Shown here: one piece after another, positions 40,064-49,196 of the stretch
Numbering within the stretch: position 1 is the first letter of the stretch
Layout: every line of letters starts with the position of its first letter
Assembly: GCA_003674045.1 (NCBI GenBank)
Contig: PENC01000009.1
Coordinates: forward strand, 62,001-126,000
Length of the DNA: 64,000 bases
Direction: 5' to 3'
From: Streptomyces griseocarneus
Lineage (GTDB): Bacteria; Actinomycetota; Actinomycetes; Streptomycetales; Streptomycetaceae
Position numbers and translations under genes: made by a program
Notes under the pieces: generated by a model
What the model was told of the DNA's origin: nothing
Seen by the model: only the letters and a program-made list of their open reading frames with translations
Databases searched by the model: none

Positions 40064-41689
40064 TCAGAAGGCGTCCGACGGTACGTACGTCCCCCACACC
40101 TCCCGCAGTGCCCCGCACACCTCGCCCACCGTCGCCCGCTCGCGCAGGGCCTCCTTCAGGGGCGGGAGGATGTTGTCGGTGCCCTCCGCCGTCTTCTTCA
40201 GGCGGGCGAGGGCCGTGGCCACCGCGCCCGCGTCGCGCTCGGCGCGCAGCCGGGCCAGGCGGCGGGTCTGCTGTTCCTCGATGGCCGGGTCGACGCGCAG
40301 CGGCGCGTACGGCTCCTCCGTGTCGAGGCGGTAGCGGTTGACGCCCACGACGACGCGCTCGCCGCTGTCGGTCTCCTGGGCCACGCGGTACGCGCTGCGC
40401 TCGATCTCGCCCTTCTGGAAGCCGCGCTCGATGGCCGCCACCGCGCCGCCCATGTCCTCGACGCGGGCCATGAGGGCACGGGCCGACGTCTCCACGTCGT
40501 CGGTGAGCGACTCGACCGCGTACGACCCGGCGAACGGGTCGACGGTGGCCGTCACGTCCGTCTCGTGCGCGAGGACCTGCTGGGTGCGCAGGGCCAGCCG
40601 GGCGGACTTGTCGGTGGGCAGGGCGATCGCCTCGTCGAAGGCGTTGGTGTGCAGCGACTGGGTGCCGCCCAGCACCGCGCCCAGCGCCTGCACGGCGACC
40701 CGCACCAGGTTCAGCTCCGGCTGCTGCGCGGTCAGCTGGACGCCCGCGGTCTGCGTGTGGAAGCGCAGCATCAGCGACTTCGGGTCGCGCGCGCCGAACT
40801 CCTCGCGCATCACCCGCGCCCAGATCCGGCGCGCCGCCCGGAACTTCGCGATCTCCTCCAGCAGCGTCGTCCGCGCCACGAAGAAGAAGGACAGCCGGGG
40901 CGCGAAGTCGTCCACCGCCATCCCGGCGGCGAGCGCCGTGCGGACGTACTCGATGCCGTTGGCCAGCGTGAAGGCGATCTCCTGCACGGGCGTGGCCCCC
41001 GCCTCCGCCATGTGGTAGCCGGAGATCGAGATCGTGTTCCACCGGGGCATCGCCGCGCCGCAGTAGCGGAACGTGTCCGCGACGAGCCGCAGGGACGGCT
41101 GCGGCGGGAAGATGTACGTGCCGCGGGCGATGTACTCCTTGAGGACGTCGTTCTGGACGGTGCCCGTGAGGCGGCCGGCCGGCACGCCCTGTTCCTCGGC
41201 GACCAGTTCGTACAGCAGCAGGAGCACCGCCGCGGGCGCGTTGATCGTCATCGACGTGGAGACCTCGCCGAGCGGGATGCCGTCGAACAGCAGCCGCATG
41301 TCCTCGACCGAGTCGACGGCCACGCCGACCTTGCCGACCTCGCCGCTCGCGAGCGGGGCGTCCGAGTCGTACCCCATCTGGGTGGGCAGGTCGAACGCGA
41401 CGGACAGGCCCATGGTGCCGTGCGCGATGAGCTGCCGGTAGCGGGCGTTGGACTCGGCGGCCGTGCCGAAACCGGCGTACTGCCGCATCGTCCACGGACG
41501 GCCGGTGTACATCGTCGGGTGGACGCCGCGGGTGTACGGGTACGCGCCGGGGGCGCCCAGGCGCTCGGCGGGGTCCCAGCCGGCGAGGGCGTCCGGGCCG
41601 TAGACCGGTTCCACGGGGAGGCCGGACTCCGTCGTCCGGGGGGTGCCGCCGCCTGCTCGATCGCCGTCCGGCTCGCGTGCCGTCACCAT
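40064..41689 (-). CDS. Coenzyme-B12-dependent acyl-CoA mutase, large (catalytic) subunit
   Basis: A 541-residue TIM-barrel subunit of the methylmalonyl-CoA mutase family, without a B12-binding domain. TMYTGRPWTMRQYAGFGTA binds the CoA ester. The two residues that set substrate in the family, Tyr and Arg spaced by 118 (Y89/R207 in P. shermanii MCM; Phe/Gln in isobutyryl-CoA mutase), correspond here to Y71 and R189. This points to methylmalonyl-CoA or a similar dicarboxylic substrate rather than isobutyryl-CoA. The small B12-binding subunit is not encoded in this window. Role: branched-chain/propionate carbon flow and precursor supply. Confidence 0.88.
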   Translation of the reverse strand: MVTAREPDGDRAGGGTPRTTESGLPVEPVYGPDALAGWDPAERLGAPGAYPYTRGVHPTMYTGRPWTMRQYAGFGTAAESNARYRQLIAHGTMGLSVAFDLPTQMGYDSDAPLASGEVGKVGVAVDSVEDMRLLFDGIPLGEVSTSMTINAPAAVLLLLYELVAEEQGVPAGRLTGTVQNDVLKEYIARGTYIFPPQPSLRLVADTFRYCGAAMPRWNTISISGYHMAEAGATPVQEIAFTLANGIEYVRTALAAGMAVDDFAPRLSFFFVARTTLLEEIAKFRAARRIWARVMREEFGARDPKSLMLRFHTQTAGVQLTAQQPELNLVRVAVQALGAVLGGTQSLHTNAFDEAIALPTDKSARLALRTQQVLAHETDVTATVDPFAGSYAVESLTDDVETSARALMARVEDMGGAVAAIERGFQKGEIERSAYRVAQETDSGERVVVGVNRYRLDTEEPYAPLRVDPAIEEQQTRRLARLRAERDAGAVATALARLKKTAEGTDNILPPLKEALRERATVGEVCGALREVWGTYVPSDAF

Positions 41690-42074
41690 CGGTACCGCCT
41701 CCCGCCGCGTCCTGCTTCCCAGGATGCTCCGGGTCCGGGCCCGGGGGCAGTAACGGCGCGGGGTGGTGTGGGGGGCGCGGGCAGAGCCGGGGGAAGAGCT
41801 CCGCCCGCGCCGTGTGCGCCGAGCCGACGGTATGGGGGGAACTCCGGCTCGCGCGCAGCCGATGACCAGTCGGCTTCATTCTGTTCAGCGTCATGGCGCC
41901 GAAAAACGTCACAGCGGGGGTATGGAGCCCTGTAAGGGGCGCGGGGAACTGCGCGATCAGCCCCCACCGGGCTCGCAGCCGCGCACGCAGCGCAAGCCGC
42001 ACCCCAGTAGGCGCAACCCCACCACCGGAGCCGCACAGCCCCGGCATCACGGAAGCGGCATCACGGAAGCGGCA
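41690..42074. repeat. Gene-free stretch with interspersed repeat and 14-bp units
   Basis: 41935-42015 is an almost complete copy of the interspersed repeat (GGGGCGCGGGGAACTGCGCG ... CGCACCCCAGTAGGCG). It is followed by three identical 14-bp units GCATCACGGAAGCG at 42044-42085, the last of which overlaps the stop of the anti-sigma-like gene. No gene is supported here. Confidence 0.65.
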
Positions 42075-43061
42075 TCACGGAAGCGGCGTCACGCCGTCCG
42101 ACAGCAGCAGATGCTGCGGCAGGAAGCGCGAGCGACGCGCTTCGCCGGGGCTGTTGTTGCCTCTGACCCTGTCGCCGCCCTTGCCGTCGTCGCCCAGGAG
42201 GCGCTCGCAGTACGCGCGGATCGCCGCCGTGCTCGCCGCGCCCGCGGTGTGTTCCAGGTCGCGGAGCTCGCGCTCGTCGACACCGCTGCCGCTGCGCCGC
42301 TGCGCGGCGAGGAAGTCGCGGCACAGACGGGCGGCCCACACGGTGCCGCCGCGCCTGTCGTCGCCGTCGTCGTTGCCCTGGTGGTTGTTGTCGTCGTCAC
42401 GGCCGTCGTCGCGGCGCGAGGGCGTGGGCAGGCCGTCGGCAGGGCGGTCGTCCCTGCCGCCGCCGTGTCCGGCGGTCGGGCCGCTGCCCGGTGTGGGCAC
42501 GCCGGGCGCGTGCGGGCCCTCGGTCGTGCGGGGGGCGCCGCTCCTGCCGGGGGACGGCGAGGCACCGGGACCGCCCGACGGGGGCAGCGGGGTCTCCAGG
42601 CCCGCGTCGTCGAGCGCGGAGACGCTGGCGCTGGTCTCGGGCTCGCTGGTGGTCCGGCCGAAGGGCGCCGGGAACACGCCCGTACCGGCCGCGACGGCGA
42701 CCCCGCCCAGCGCGCACCCGGCGACGGCCATCGCCACGGCGACCTTGACGGGCCGACGGCGCCCGAGGAAGCCACGGACCTTCTCGGAGACACCGGCCCT
42801 GCCGGCGTCGACGCGCGTAGGAGCAGGAGACGGCGTCGACGCGTGTACGGCACGGAAGGCCGCGAGCGCCGCCTCCTCGCCGGGCAGGGCGGTGTCCGGC
42901 GCCACGGGAGCCGGGGTCAGGGAACGCAGCAGCGCCGTCAGTTCCGCCGCTTCGGGGGGCAGCGCGGCCCCGTCCTCCGTGCCCGCCGCGGGTGCCGGGC
43001 CCAGCAGCCGCTCCACGGCGTCGTCATCCAGCCAGTCGTACCGGTGGTCGTCCGCCATCAC
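42075..43061 (-). CDS. Putative membrane-anchored anti-sigma factor
   Basis: A 328-residue protein encoded directly after an ECF sigma gene (overlap of 4 bases). The cytosolic N-terminus (1-100, YDWLDDDAVERLLGP, then a helical ELTALLRSLTP) could hold the sigma factor. A single transmembrane helix lies at about 105-128. The outer part is a long Pro/Gly/Asp-rich linker (about 135-230) followed by a small helical domain with two Cys (RLCRDFLAAQR, AYCERLLGD). No HExxxHxxxCxxC zinc motif is visible, so it is not a classical ZAS anti-sigma protein. Assigned by position. Confidence 0.65.
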   Translation of the reverse strand: MMADDHRYDWLDDDAVERLLGPAPAAGTEDGAALPPEAAELTALLRSLTPAPVAPDTALPGEEAALAAFRAVHASTPSPAPTRVDAGRAGVSEKVRGFLGRRRPVKVAVAMAVAGCALGGVAVAAGTGVFPAPFGRTTSEPETSASVSALDDAGLETPLPPSGGPGASPSPGRSGAPRTTEGPHAPGVPTPGSGPTAGHGGGRDDRPADGLPTPSRRDDGRDDDNNHQGNDDGDDRRGGTVWAARLCRDFLAAQRRSGSGVDERELRDLEHTAGAASTAAIRAYCERLLGDDGKGGDRVRGNNSPGEARRSRFLPQHLLLSDGVTPLP

Positions 43062-43708
43062 ATGTCCTTCTGCGTCCGCGTACGCAATTGCGTCACACCG
43101 GCAGAAGCGTTCACTCCGGTGTGTGATGGGTGGGCCTGTCGCTGACCGGGGAGGGCCTCGGGCGCCGTCACCAGTTCGGCGAGGCGGCGCAGGCCCCGGT
43201 GGGCCGCGGTGCGGACCGCGCCGGGGCGCTTGCCGAGCACGCCCGCGGCGCTCTTCGCGTCGAGGCCGACGACCACGCGCAGGACGACCGCCTCCGCCTG
43301 GTCCTGCGGGAGCTGGGCTATGAGCGCGAACGTGTGGTCGGTGCCGAGGGAGGCGAGGGCCTCCCCCGCCGTGTCCGCGTCGGCGGGGCGGGCCGCGAGC
43401 TCGCTCTCGTCGCCGCCGATGGCTGGGCGCCGGCCGCGCATCCGTATGTGGTCGAGCGCGCGGTTGCGGGCGATCCGCGCCGCCCAGCCGCGGAACCGGT
43501 CCGCGTCCCCGCTGAACCGCCCCAGGTCGCGGGCTATCTGGAGCCAGGTCTCGGAGGCGACGTCCTCCGCCTCCGACTCGCCGACGAGCGTGCGCAGATA
43601 GCCCAGCAGCCGGGGGTGGACGGCGCGGTAGACGGTACGGAACGCCGTCTCGTCCCCACCCTGCGCCGCGCGCACCGCGGCGGTCAGCTCTGTGTCGTCC
43701 CCCTGCAC
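43058..43708 (-). CDS. ECF-subfamily RNA polymerase sigma factor
   Basis: A 216-residue sigma factor. Region 2 is LGYLRTLVGESEAEDVASETWLQIARDL with RFRGWAARIARNRALDHIR, and region 4 is LPQDQAEAVVLRVVVGLDAKSAAGVLGKRPGAVRTAAHRGLRRL. The start is the GTG of VQGDDTEL with GAGGGT just upstream; upstream in-frame sequence belongs to a different gene. It is co-translated with the putative anti-sigma gene. Its regulon is unknown. Confidence 0.88.
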   Translation of the reverse strand: MQGDDTELTAAVRAAQGGDETAFRTVYRAVHPRLLGYLRTLVGESEAEDVASETWLQIARDLGRFSGDADRFRGWAARIARNRALDHIRMRGRRPAIGGDESELAARPADADTAGEALASLGTDHTFALIAQLPQDQAEAVVLRVVVGLDAKSAAGVLGKRPGAVRTAAHRGLRRLAELVTAPEALPGQRQAHPSHTGVNASAGVTQLRTRTQKDM

Positions 43709-43742
43709 ACCCTCATCCTGCCCCACTGGGAGATTCCGCGGC

Positions 43743-44828
43743 TCAGTAGCCCGCCGGGCCGTTGCCGTAAGGATTCTGCGCCGGGCCGCCGCCCCAGCCG
43801 GGAGCTCCCGGTGCGCCGGGCGTGCCGGGAGGGCCGTAGGGCGCGCCACCGGGTACCTGCGGACCGGCCGGGCCGCCGTACGGACCGTACGGGCCCGCCG
43901 CCGCGGCACCCATCGGACCCACCGCCCCCATGGGACCCATCGGGCCCATCGGGGCCATGGGCGCGGGGCCAAGGAGCGCGCGCTGCTCCTGGAGACGTGC
44001 GAGCTGGCGCACGACGAGGATCGCGAGGACGCCCGCGGCGAGCATCAGCGCCGTCGCGAAGGCCTCCATGTTGGCGGCGGTCTTGAGGGAGTCGATGTCG
44101 TCCCGCCAGGTCGTGCCGTCGTAGTGCGACGACACGATCCGGCCGGTGGCCGACCCGGACTTCACGGCGGCCACGGTGGTGACGACCGCGGAGCCGATCC
44201 ACAGCGTCCACCACGCGTTCAGCAGCCCCTTGGACGCGGGCTGCCCGACCGGGGAGCTGGCCCGGTGGATGTCATCGGCGATCTGCTTGGGGAACCAGAG
44301 GTTGACGACGGGCGTGAACCACGCGCCCACCGCCCAGCCGGTGGAGAACCGGTGCGTGCCGGGGGCGAACAGCTCGGCGTTGACCCGCGCGCGCCGGAAC
44401 CACACGACCCACAGCACACCCGTGGCGATCAGCAGCACGTAGTGCAGCACGCTCGCCAGGAGGGCGAACGCGCCCGCGCTGTCGGCGTCGTCGGCGTTGG
44501 CCCGGCCGATGCCCTCGTCCAGGATCGTCTGGAGTGCCGAGGCCTGCTCGATGCGCGCGACGAGGACGAACAGCAGGCTCGCCGTGGTCAGCGCCAGCAT
44601 CACCGTCAGCGCAACCCGCAGCCCGTTGCGCAGGTCCACCGCACCGCCGGCCGGGCCCGCCATCGGGCCGCCCATCGGAGCGCCGGCCGGGCCCGCCATG
44701 GGCGCGCCGGGGGCGTACGGGTAGGGCGGCGGCGCCTGCGGGGCGAGCTGCTGCTGGTACGCGCCGCAGGCGGCGCAGCGGCCGTCCGGGCCCACGGCGG
44801 CGGCGCGGCATCGACCGCACGGATACAT
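43743..44828 (-). CDS. DUF4328 membrane protein with N-terminal zinc ribbon
   Basis: A 361-residue protein. A four-Cys zinc ribbon at residues 3-21 (YPCGRC ... CAACG), a Pro/Gly/Met-rich linker, a membrane region with five to six helices of the DUF4328 type (GWAVGAWFTPVVNLWFPKQIADDIHRASSP is the family signature) and a second Pro/Gly-rich tail (GPMGPMGAVGPM). Such proteins are abundant in actinobacteria and their function is unknown. It precedes the ECF sigma gene by 34 bases on the same strand and could be co-transcribed. Confidence 0.85.
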   Translation of the reverse strand: MYPCGRCRAAAVGPDGRCAACGAYQQQLAPQAPPPYPYAPGAPMAGPAGAPMGGPMAGPAGGAVDLRNGLRVALTVMLALTTASLLFVLVARIEQASALQTILDEGIGRANADDADSAGAFALLASVLHYVLLIATGVLWVVWFRRARVNAELFAPGTHRFSTGWAVGAWFTPVVNLWFPKQIADDIHRASSPVGQPASKGLLNAWWTLWIGSAVVTTVAAVKSGSATGRIVSSHYDGTTWRDDIDSLKTAANMEAFATALMLAAGVLAILVVRQLARLQEQRALLGPAPMAPMGPMGPMGAVGPMGAAAAGPYGPYGGPAGPQVPGGAPYGPPGTPGAPGAPGWGGGPAQNPYGNGPAGY

Positions 44829-45110
44829 CGGTTCGGCCCCCTGGGGACATGGTTTCGGTGATCGGCAGGTGGCGCCGGCGACTGCGGCGCGGACCCGCAC
44901 GTTACGGGGCGGGAGCCGGACCCGTCCAGAAACGGCCGACGCCCGCCGGTATGACAGTGTGACGGATTTCGGCCGCGTGGCGCTGTAGGTAGTGCGGGCT
45001 TCACTGGGGTCCGCTGCGGACGGCGGCCGGGGCTCTCCTGTGGGGGGTGGCGCCCCGGCCGTCCTCCTTTCCGGGCTCCCGGGTTTCCGGGGTTTCCGGG
45101 GTTTCCCGGG

Positions 45111-47183
45111 CTACGCGCCCTCGGCGGCAGCCGCGTCCTTGACCGAGACGGTCAGGTCGTTCGTGACCGTGAAGTACGGGCGCATCCGGACCTCGCCCGC
45201 CTCCGCCGCCGGGAAGGTGTCGACGCCCTTGCGGTCCGCGAAGTCCCCGGCCAGGCGGCCCACGCGGACGAGCGCGGCACCGGCGGCCGGGCGGACGAAG
45301 AGGTCCCAGAGGTCCTGCTCCTCACCGACGCGCTTCGCCATGGGGGCGTACGGGAGGCAGCCGGTGCCGTTGTCGAGCGGCGCACGGACGTCGCCCGCGG
45401 CCCCGTCGCCGTGGCGCAGGCGGGCGACGAGTTCGGCGCCGTCGCCGAGTTCCGCACCGTGCGCGGTGACGGTGACGGTGAGGCCGTCCTCGCCCACCCG
45501 CACCTCCCCGGCCTCGGCGTGCCGGTCGCGCAGCCAGGTGCGTACGGCCAGGAAGCCGTCGCTCGTCTCGTACGGCACCCAGGCCGCGACCCCGGCGGCG
45601 CCGACGGTCAACGGGAGCCCGAGCAGGGCCTTCTGCTCGACGAGCGCGGCGGTCAGGCGGCGCCGGGACTTGTCGCCCTCGCGCTCCACATAGGTGTCCC
45701 AGCGGCCCTCGGCCAGTGTGTGTGCCGCGCGCTCCAGGCGGGCCGTGCCGTCGGCGGCCAGCGGGACACGCACGGCCTCCTTGCCCTTGGTGCCGCGGTG
45801 GCGGAGCAGGACGTGGGTGTCGGCGGGGGTGAGCTGCCCGGGGAGCAGCCGGACGGTCAGGGAACCGTCGGCGTCGACGGCGCAGCGGGCGTCCGGGTTC
45901 GCCACGTCGGCCCTGGGGGCGGGGGCCGTCGTGGTGGCGGGCTTGGCACGTCCGCCGCCGAACAGGCCGCGCAGGAAGCCGCCCTTCTTCCCGTCCTTGG
46001 CCGTCTCGGGGGCCGTGGCCGTGCTGCCGGGGCGGAGCTCCTCGAACAGCTCCTCGTAGCGCTGCGCGATCCGGGCGGGCTCGTAGCGCCGCGCGGTCTC
46101 GCGCGCGGCGGCGCTCAGGCGGGCGCGCAGCGCGGCGTCACCGGTGAGCTTCAGGAGGGCGTCGGCGTAGGCGTCGACCGCGTCGGAGTCGTCCAGCGGG
46201 ACGAGGACGCCGTCCGTCCCGTCCGTGAGGATCTCGCGCGGGCCGTACGGGCAGTCGGTGGCGATGACCGGCAGACCCGCGTGCATGGCCTCGACGATGG
46301 TCATGCCGAACGACTCGGCGTCCGAGGCCACGGCGGCCACGGCGCCCTTGGACCACTCGGTCTCGATGGGCGAGCGGGCACCCATGAGCGTGACGCGCTC
46401 GTAGAGCCCGAGCTCCTCGATCTGCTTGCGCAGCCTGGCCTTGGCGGGGCCGCGCCCGTAGATCCGCAGATTCCAGTCCGGGCGCTCGGCGGCGACCTTC
46501 GCGAAGGCGGCGATCAGCCGGTCGTAGCGCTTGACCGCGACGAGGCGGCCCGCCGAGACGATCCGCTTCGACGTGCCGTCGGAGGGCTCGGCGACGGGCG
46601 CCGGGACGGCGTTGGGGACGGAGAGGATACGCGCGTGGGCGTCGGGGAGCGCCTCGCGGTAGTGACCCGCGTCGGCCTCGGAGACGGTGGCGAAGGCGTC
46701 GAGCGCGGAGATCGCCGGGTCCATCACGGCGTGCAGCTCCGGCACGTGCGCCTCGTGGGTGAGGTGCTCCTGGCCGAGGCGGAGGTAGCGCTCGCTCCCG
46801 TACTTCGCGAGGTAGCCGATGAGCTTGGGGCGGGTGGCGACGACGACGTCGGCGTCGGTGGCGGCGAGGTGGGCGGCGACGCGCTGGTCGGTCAGCGCGG
46901 TCGCGGCCATCCGGCCGTTGTCGATGCGCTCGTCGCGGAAGATCTCGCTGGGCCGCTGGTTGAGCGGGTCCTCGAACTCGTCGGTCTCGGTGCCCTCGCG
47001 GAGGTCGACGAGGGGGGTCAGGCGCACCCGGGGGTCGATGGTGAGCTCGGGGTCGTCCACGGGGCGGTTGACGCTCACGATCCGCACGTCGTGCCTGTCG
47101 GCGAGGGCCGCGGCGAGGTTGACGGTGGAGCGGATGGTGCCGCCGATGCCGTACGCGTTGTGAAGCAGGAATTCGATCTTCAT
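45111..47183 (-). CDS. GT4-family glycosyltransferase with a C-terminal beta-rich domain
   Basis: A 690-residue cytosolic enzyme. Residues 1 to about 375 are a GT-B fold of family 4 (HNAYGIGGTIRSTVNLAAAL, RIVSAGRLVAVKRYDRLIAAF, RSPIETEWSKGAVAAVASDAESFGMTIVEAMHAGLPVIATDCPYGPREI), with the donor-binding E(x)7E in the segment ESFGMTIVE. A flexible linker near 395-420 is followed by about 270 residues of predicted beta-sandwich domains (SLTVRLLPGQL, WDTYVEREGD). Such two-part enzymes in Streptomyces are thought to build cell-wall glycopolymers. Start chosen at MKIEFLLHN, where the fold begins. Confidence 0.88.
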   Translation of the reverse strand: MKIEFLLHNAYGIGGTIRSTVNLAAALADRHDVRIVSVNRPVDDPELTIDPRVRLTPLVDLREGTETDEFEDPLNQRPSEIFRDERIDNGRMAATALTDQRVAAHLAATDADVVVATRPKLIGYLAKYGSERYLRLGQEHLTHEAHVPELHAVMDPAISALDAFATVSEADAGHYREALPDAHARILSVPNAVPAPVAEPSDGTSKRIVSAGRLVAVKRYDRLIAAFAKVAAERPDWNLRIYGRGPAKARLRKQIEELGLYERVTLMGARSPIETEWSKGAVAAVASDAESFGMTIVEAMHAGLPVIATDCPYGPREILTDGTDGVLVPLDDSDAVDAYADALLKLTGDAALRARLSAAARETARRYEPARIAQRYEELFEELRPGSTATAPETAKDGKKGGFLRGLFGGGRAKPATTTAPAPRADVANPDARCAVDADGSLTVRLLPGQLTPADTHVLLRHRGTKGKEAVRVPLAADGTARLERAAHTLAEGRWDTYVEREGDKSRRRLTAALVEQKALLGLPLTVGAAGVAAWVPYETSDGFLAVRTWLRDRHAEAGEVRVGEDGLTVTVTAHGAELGDGAELVARLRHGDGAAGDVRAPLDNGTGCLPYAPMAKRVGEEQDLWDLFVRPAAGAALVRVGRLAGDFADRKGVDTFPAAEAGEVRMRPYFTVTNDLTVSVKDAAAAEGA

Positions 47184-47588
47184 CGGGCCCTCGTTCGGGG
47201 GTGCGGTGCGGGCGGTCGGGTGCGCGGGGGCACGCACGGAGGCTATGCGGTTGGCGCGGCGCGGCTCCACTCCGTGGGCGGCGCCGGGGTCCGCCTACTG
47301 GGGTGCCTCTTGCGGCCGGTGGGCGGGTGCGGGCCGTTTGTGGCTTGTCGCGCAGTTCCCCGCGCCCCTGGGTGGTTGGTGGGCCGGGGCGGGTCGAGCG
47401 CGCCCCGTCAGGGGCGCGGGGAACTGCGCGCGCAACCCCCACCGGGCCCGCAGACATCGTCGGGGCCAGGGGGCGAAGCCCCGTCAGGGGCGCGGGGAAC
47501 TGCGCGACAAGCCCCCACCGGAGCCGCAGACGCGCACGCAGGGCAAGACGCACCCCAGTGGGCGCGGGGCCGGGGGCGGAACCCCCGG
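47184..47588. repeat. Gene-free stretch with three interspersed repeat copies
   Basis: Three partial copies of the interspersed repeat lie at about 47292-47380 (one orientation), 47401-47455 and 47480-47565 (opposite orientation). Between the copies GC-rich inverted sequences can fold. The region separates the 3' end of the hexosaminidase gene from the start of the glycosyltransferase gene and contains no supported gene. Confidence 0.7.
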
Positions 47589-49196
47589 CTAGCGGACGCG
47601 GGTCGTCAGGGCCGTGAACGACTGCCACGACAGCGTCGGCGGGCGCGGATCCCAGGCGCGTTGGGCCAGGGCCGCCAGGGGGAGGCGGATTCCGGAGGCG
47701 ACCTGGTCGGGGGTCTGCGCGTCGGCGCGGTCGCACCAGACCGCCAGGCGGGCGCCCAGGACGCGGTCCGGGCCCGGTGGGGTCGGGGCCGTGCCGCGGA
47801 GGACGTCCGGGGTCCACTCCTCGTAGATGCGCTGCCCGGTCGGGTACTGGAAATCGTTCGGTTCGCCGAGCACGTAGTAGAGGTACTCGTCGTTGAGGTT
47901 GACCACGGGCCGTCCCTCGTTCAGGTAGTCGCGCGGGTCGCGCGCGCCGAGTTCCTTGCCCGTCCAGTACTCGACCTCGATGTCCTTGTCGGCCGTGACG
48001 ACTCCCCCGGGGAAGAAGCCGTCGTTCCACGCCTTGGCCTTCTTGCCGAGGGTGCGCAGCACGGCGGCCCGGTCGTTGAGCCAGCCCGTGGCGAGGTCCT
48101 GGACGCGGGCGGCGGGGCCGTACTTGCGCCGGGCGAGCGCGGCGAGGCCGGGGTAGGAGGTCTCGGGGTCCGTGACGGTGAGCGCGCGGTACTCGTCGGC
48201 GCCGAGGTGGAAATAGGGGCCGGGGAAGAGGGGCGCGTACTCACGGAGCAGGTCGTCGACGATGTTCGCGGCCGCGGGGTTCGCGATGTCGACCGCGCCG
48301 CGGGCGGCGGTGCCGGTGACGTCGCGGAGCTGGAGGTCGGGGTGGGCCTTCATGACGGCGCCGAGGTGTCCGGGCGAGTCGATCTCGGGGACGACGGTGA
48401 TGTGCAGGGAGTCCGCGAGGGTGAGGATGCGGCGGACCTCGGCCTTGGTGAGGTGTTCCGGGGAGACGATCTCGGGGTGGGTGTCGCTCTCGATGCGGAA
48501 GCCCTGGTCGTCGGAGAAGTGCAGCCCGAGCTGGTTGAGCTTGAGGTCGGCCGTCTCGCGCAGCCGGGCCTCGATCCAGTCGGCGGTGAAGTGCTTGCGG
48601 GCGATGTCGAGGTTGAGCCCGCGCTGCGCGCGGTCGGGCGCGTCGTGCACGACGCCTTCGGGGAGCCCGCCGCCGGAGCGCACGGCCTGCAGGACGGTGC
48701 GCGTGCCGTAGAAGACGCCGGGTGTCCCTTCGGAGGTGATGAGCACCTTGTGGTCACGGGTGGTCAGCTCGTACGCCTCGGGGCCGCCGCCCTGTCCGGC
48801 GCGCAGCGCCAGTTCGACGTCACCGGGGCGGGCGGGTCCCGCGGCGGTGGTCAGTCTGAGGTCGGCGGCGAGGCGGCGGGCGTCCCCGGCCAGGGGGCCG
48901 GCCGGGTCGGCGACGACGCGGGCGCCGGAGACGGGCCGCCAGCCGGGGCCGGGCGCGGGGGTCGCGGAGCGCAGGGAGGGCACGGTGCGCGGGGTGACCT
49001 GGGGAATGGGCTCCATCGTGGCGAGGTCGGGGGTGCTCGCGGAGGCGGTGGCCCGCGGGGAGCGGGAGTCGCTGTGGGACGGGTGGGACCCGCCCTCGCG
49101 CGGGCAGCCCATGAGCGTCAGCGTGGCGGCGAGCGCGATTCCGACGGCGGAGCCCCGCGCCAGGCCCGCCCGGGTCATTCCGAAGGGCAATCCCAT
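47589..49196 (-). CDS. GH20 beta-N-acetylhexosaminidase lipoprotein
   Basis: A 535-residue enzyme that removes GlcNAc/GalNAc from chitooligosaccharides or glycoconjugates. The N-terminus is a lipoprotein signal ending in LTLMGC, so it is anchored outside the membrane. Domain 2 (about 85-190) precedes the TIM barrel, where HLGADEY carries the catalytic Asp-Glu pair; HFSDDQGFRIESDTHPE and VVPEIDSPGHLGAVMKAHP are further family marks. A perfect AT-rich palindrome lies 20 bases upstream of the start and probably controls it. The start is an ATG; MTRAGLARG six codons later is an alternative. Confidence 0.92.
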   Translation of the reverse strand: MGLPFGMTRAGLARGSAVGIALAATLTLMGCPREGGSHPSHSDSRSPRATASASTPDLATMEPIPQVTPRTVPSLRSATPAPGPGWRPVSGARVVADPAGPLAGDARRLAADLRLTTAAGPARPGDVELALRAGQGGGPEAYELTTRDHKVLITSEGTPGVFYGTRTVLQAVRSGGGLPEGVVHDAPDRAQRGLNLDIARKHFTADWIEARLRETADLKLNQLGLHFSDDQGFRIESDTHPEIVSPEHLTKAEVRRILTLADSLHITVVPEIDSPGHLGAVMKAHPDLQLRDVTGTAARGAVDIANPAAANIVDDLLREYAPLFPGPYFHLGADEYRALTVTDPETSYPGLAALARRKYGPAARVQDLATGWLNDRAAVLRTLGKKAKAWNDGFFPGGVVTADKDIEVEYWTGKELGARDPRDYLNEGRPVVNLNDEYLYYVLGEPNDFQYPTGQRIYEEWTPDVLRGTAPTPPGPDRVLGARLAVWCDRADAQTPDQVASGIRLPLAALAQRAWDPRPPTLSWQSFTALTTRVR

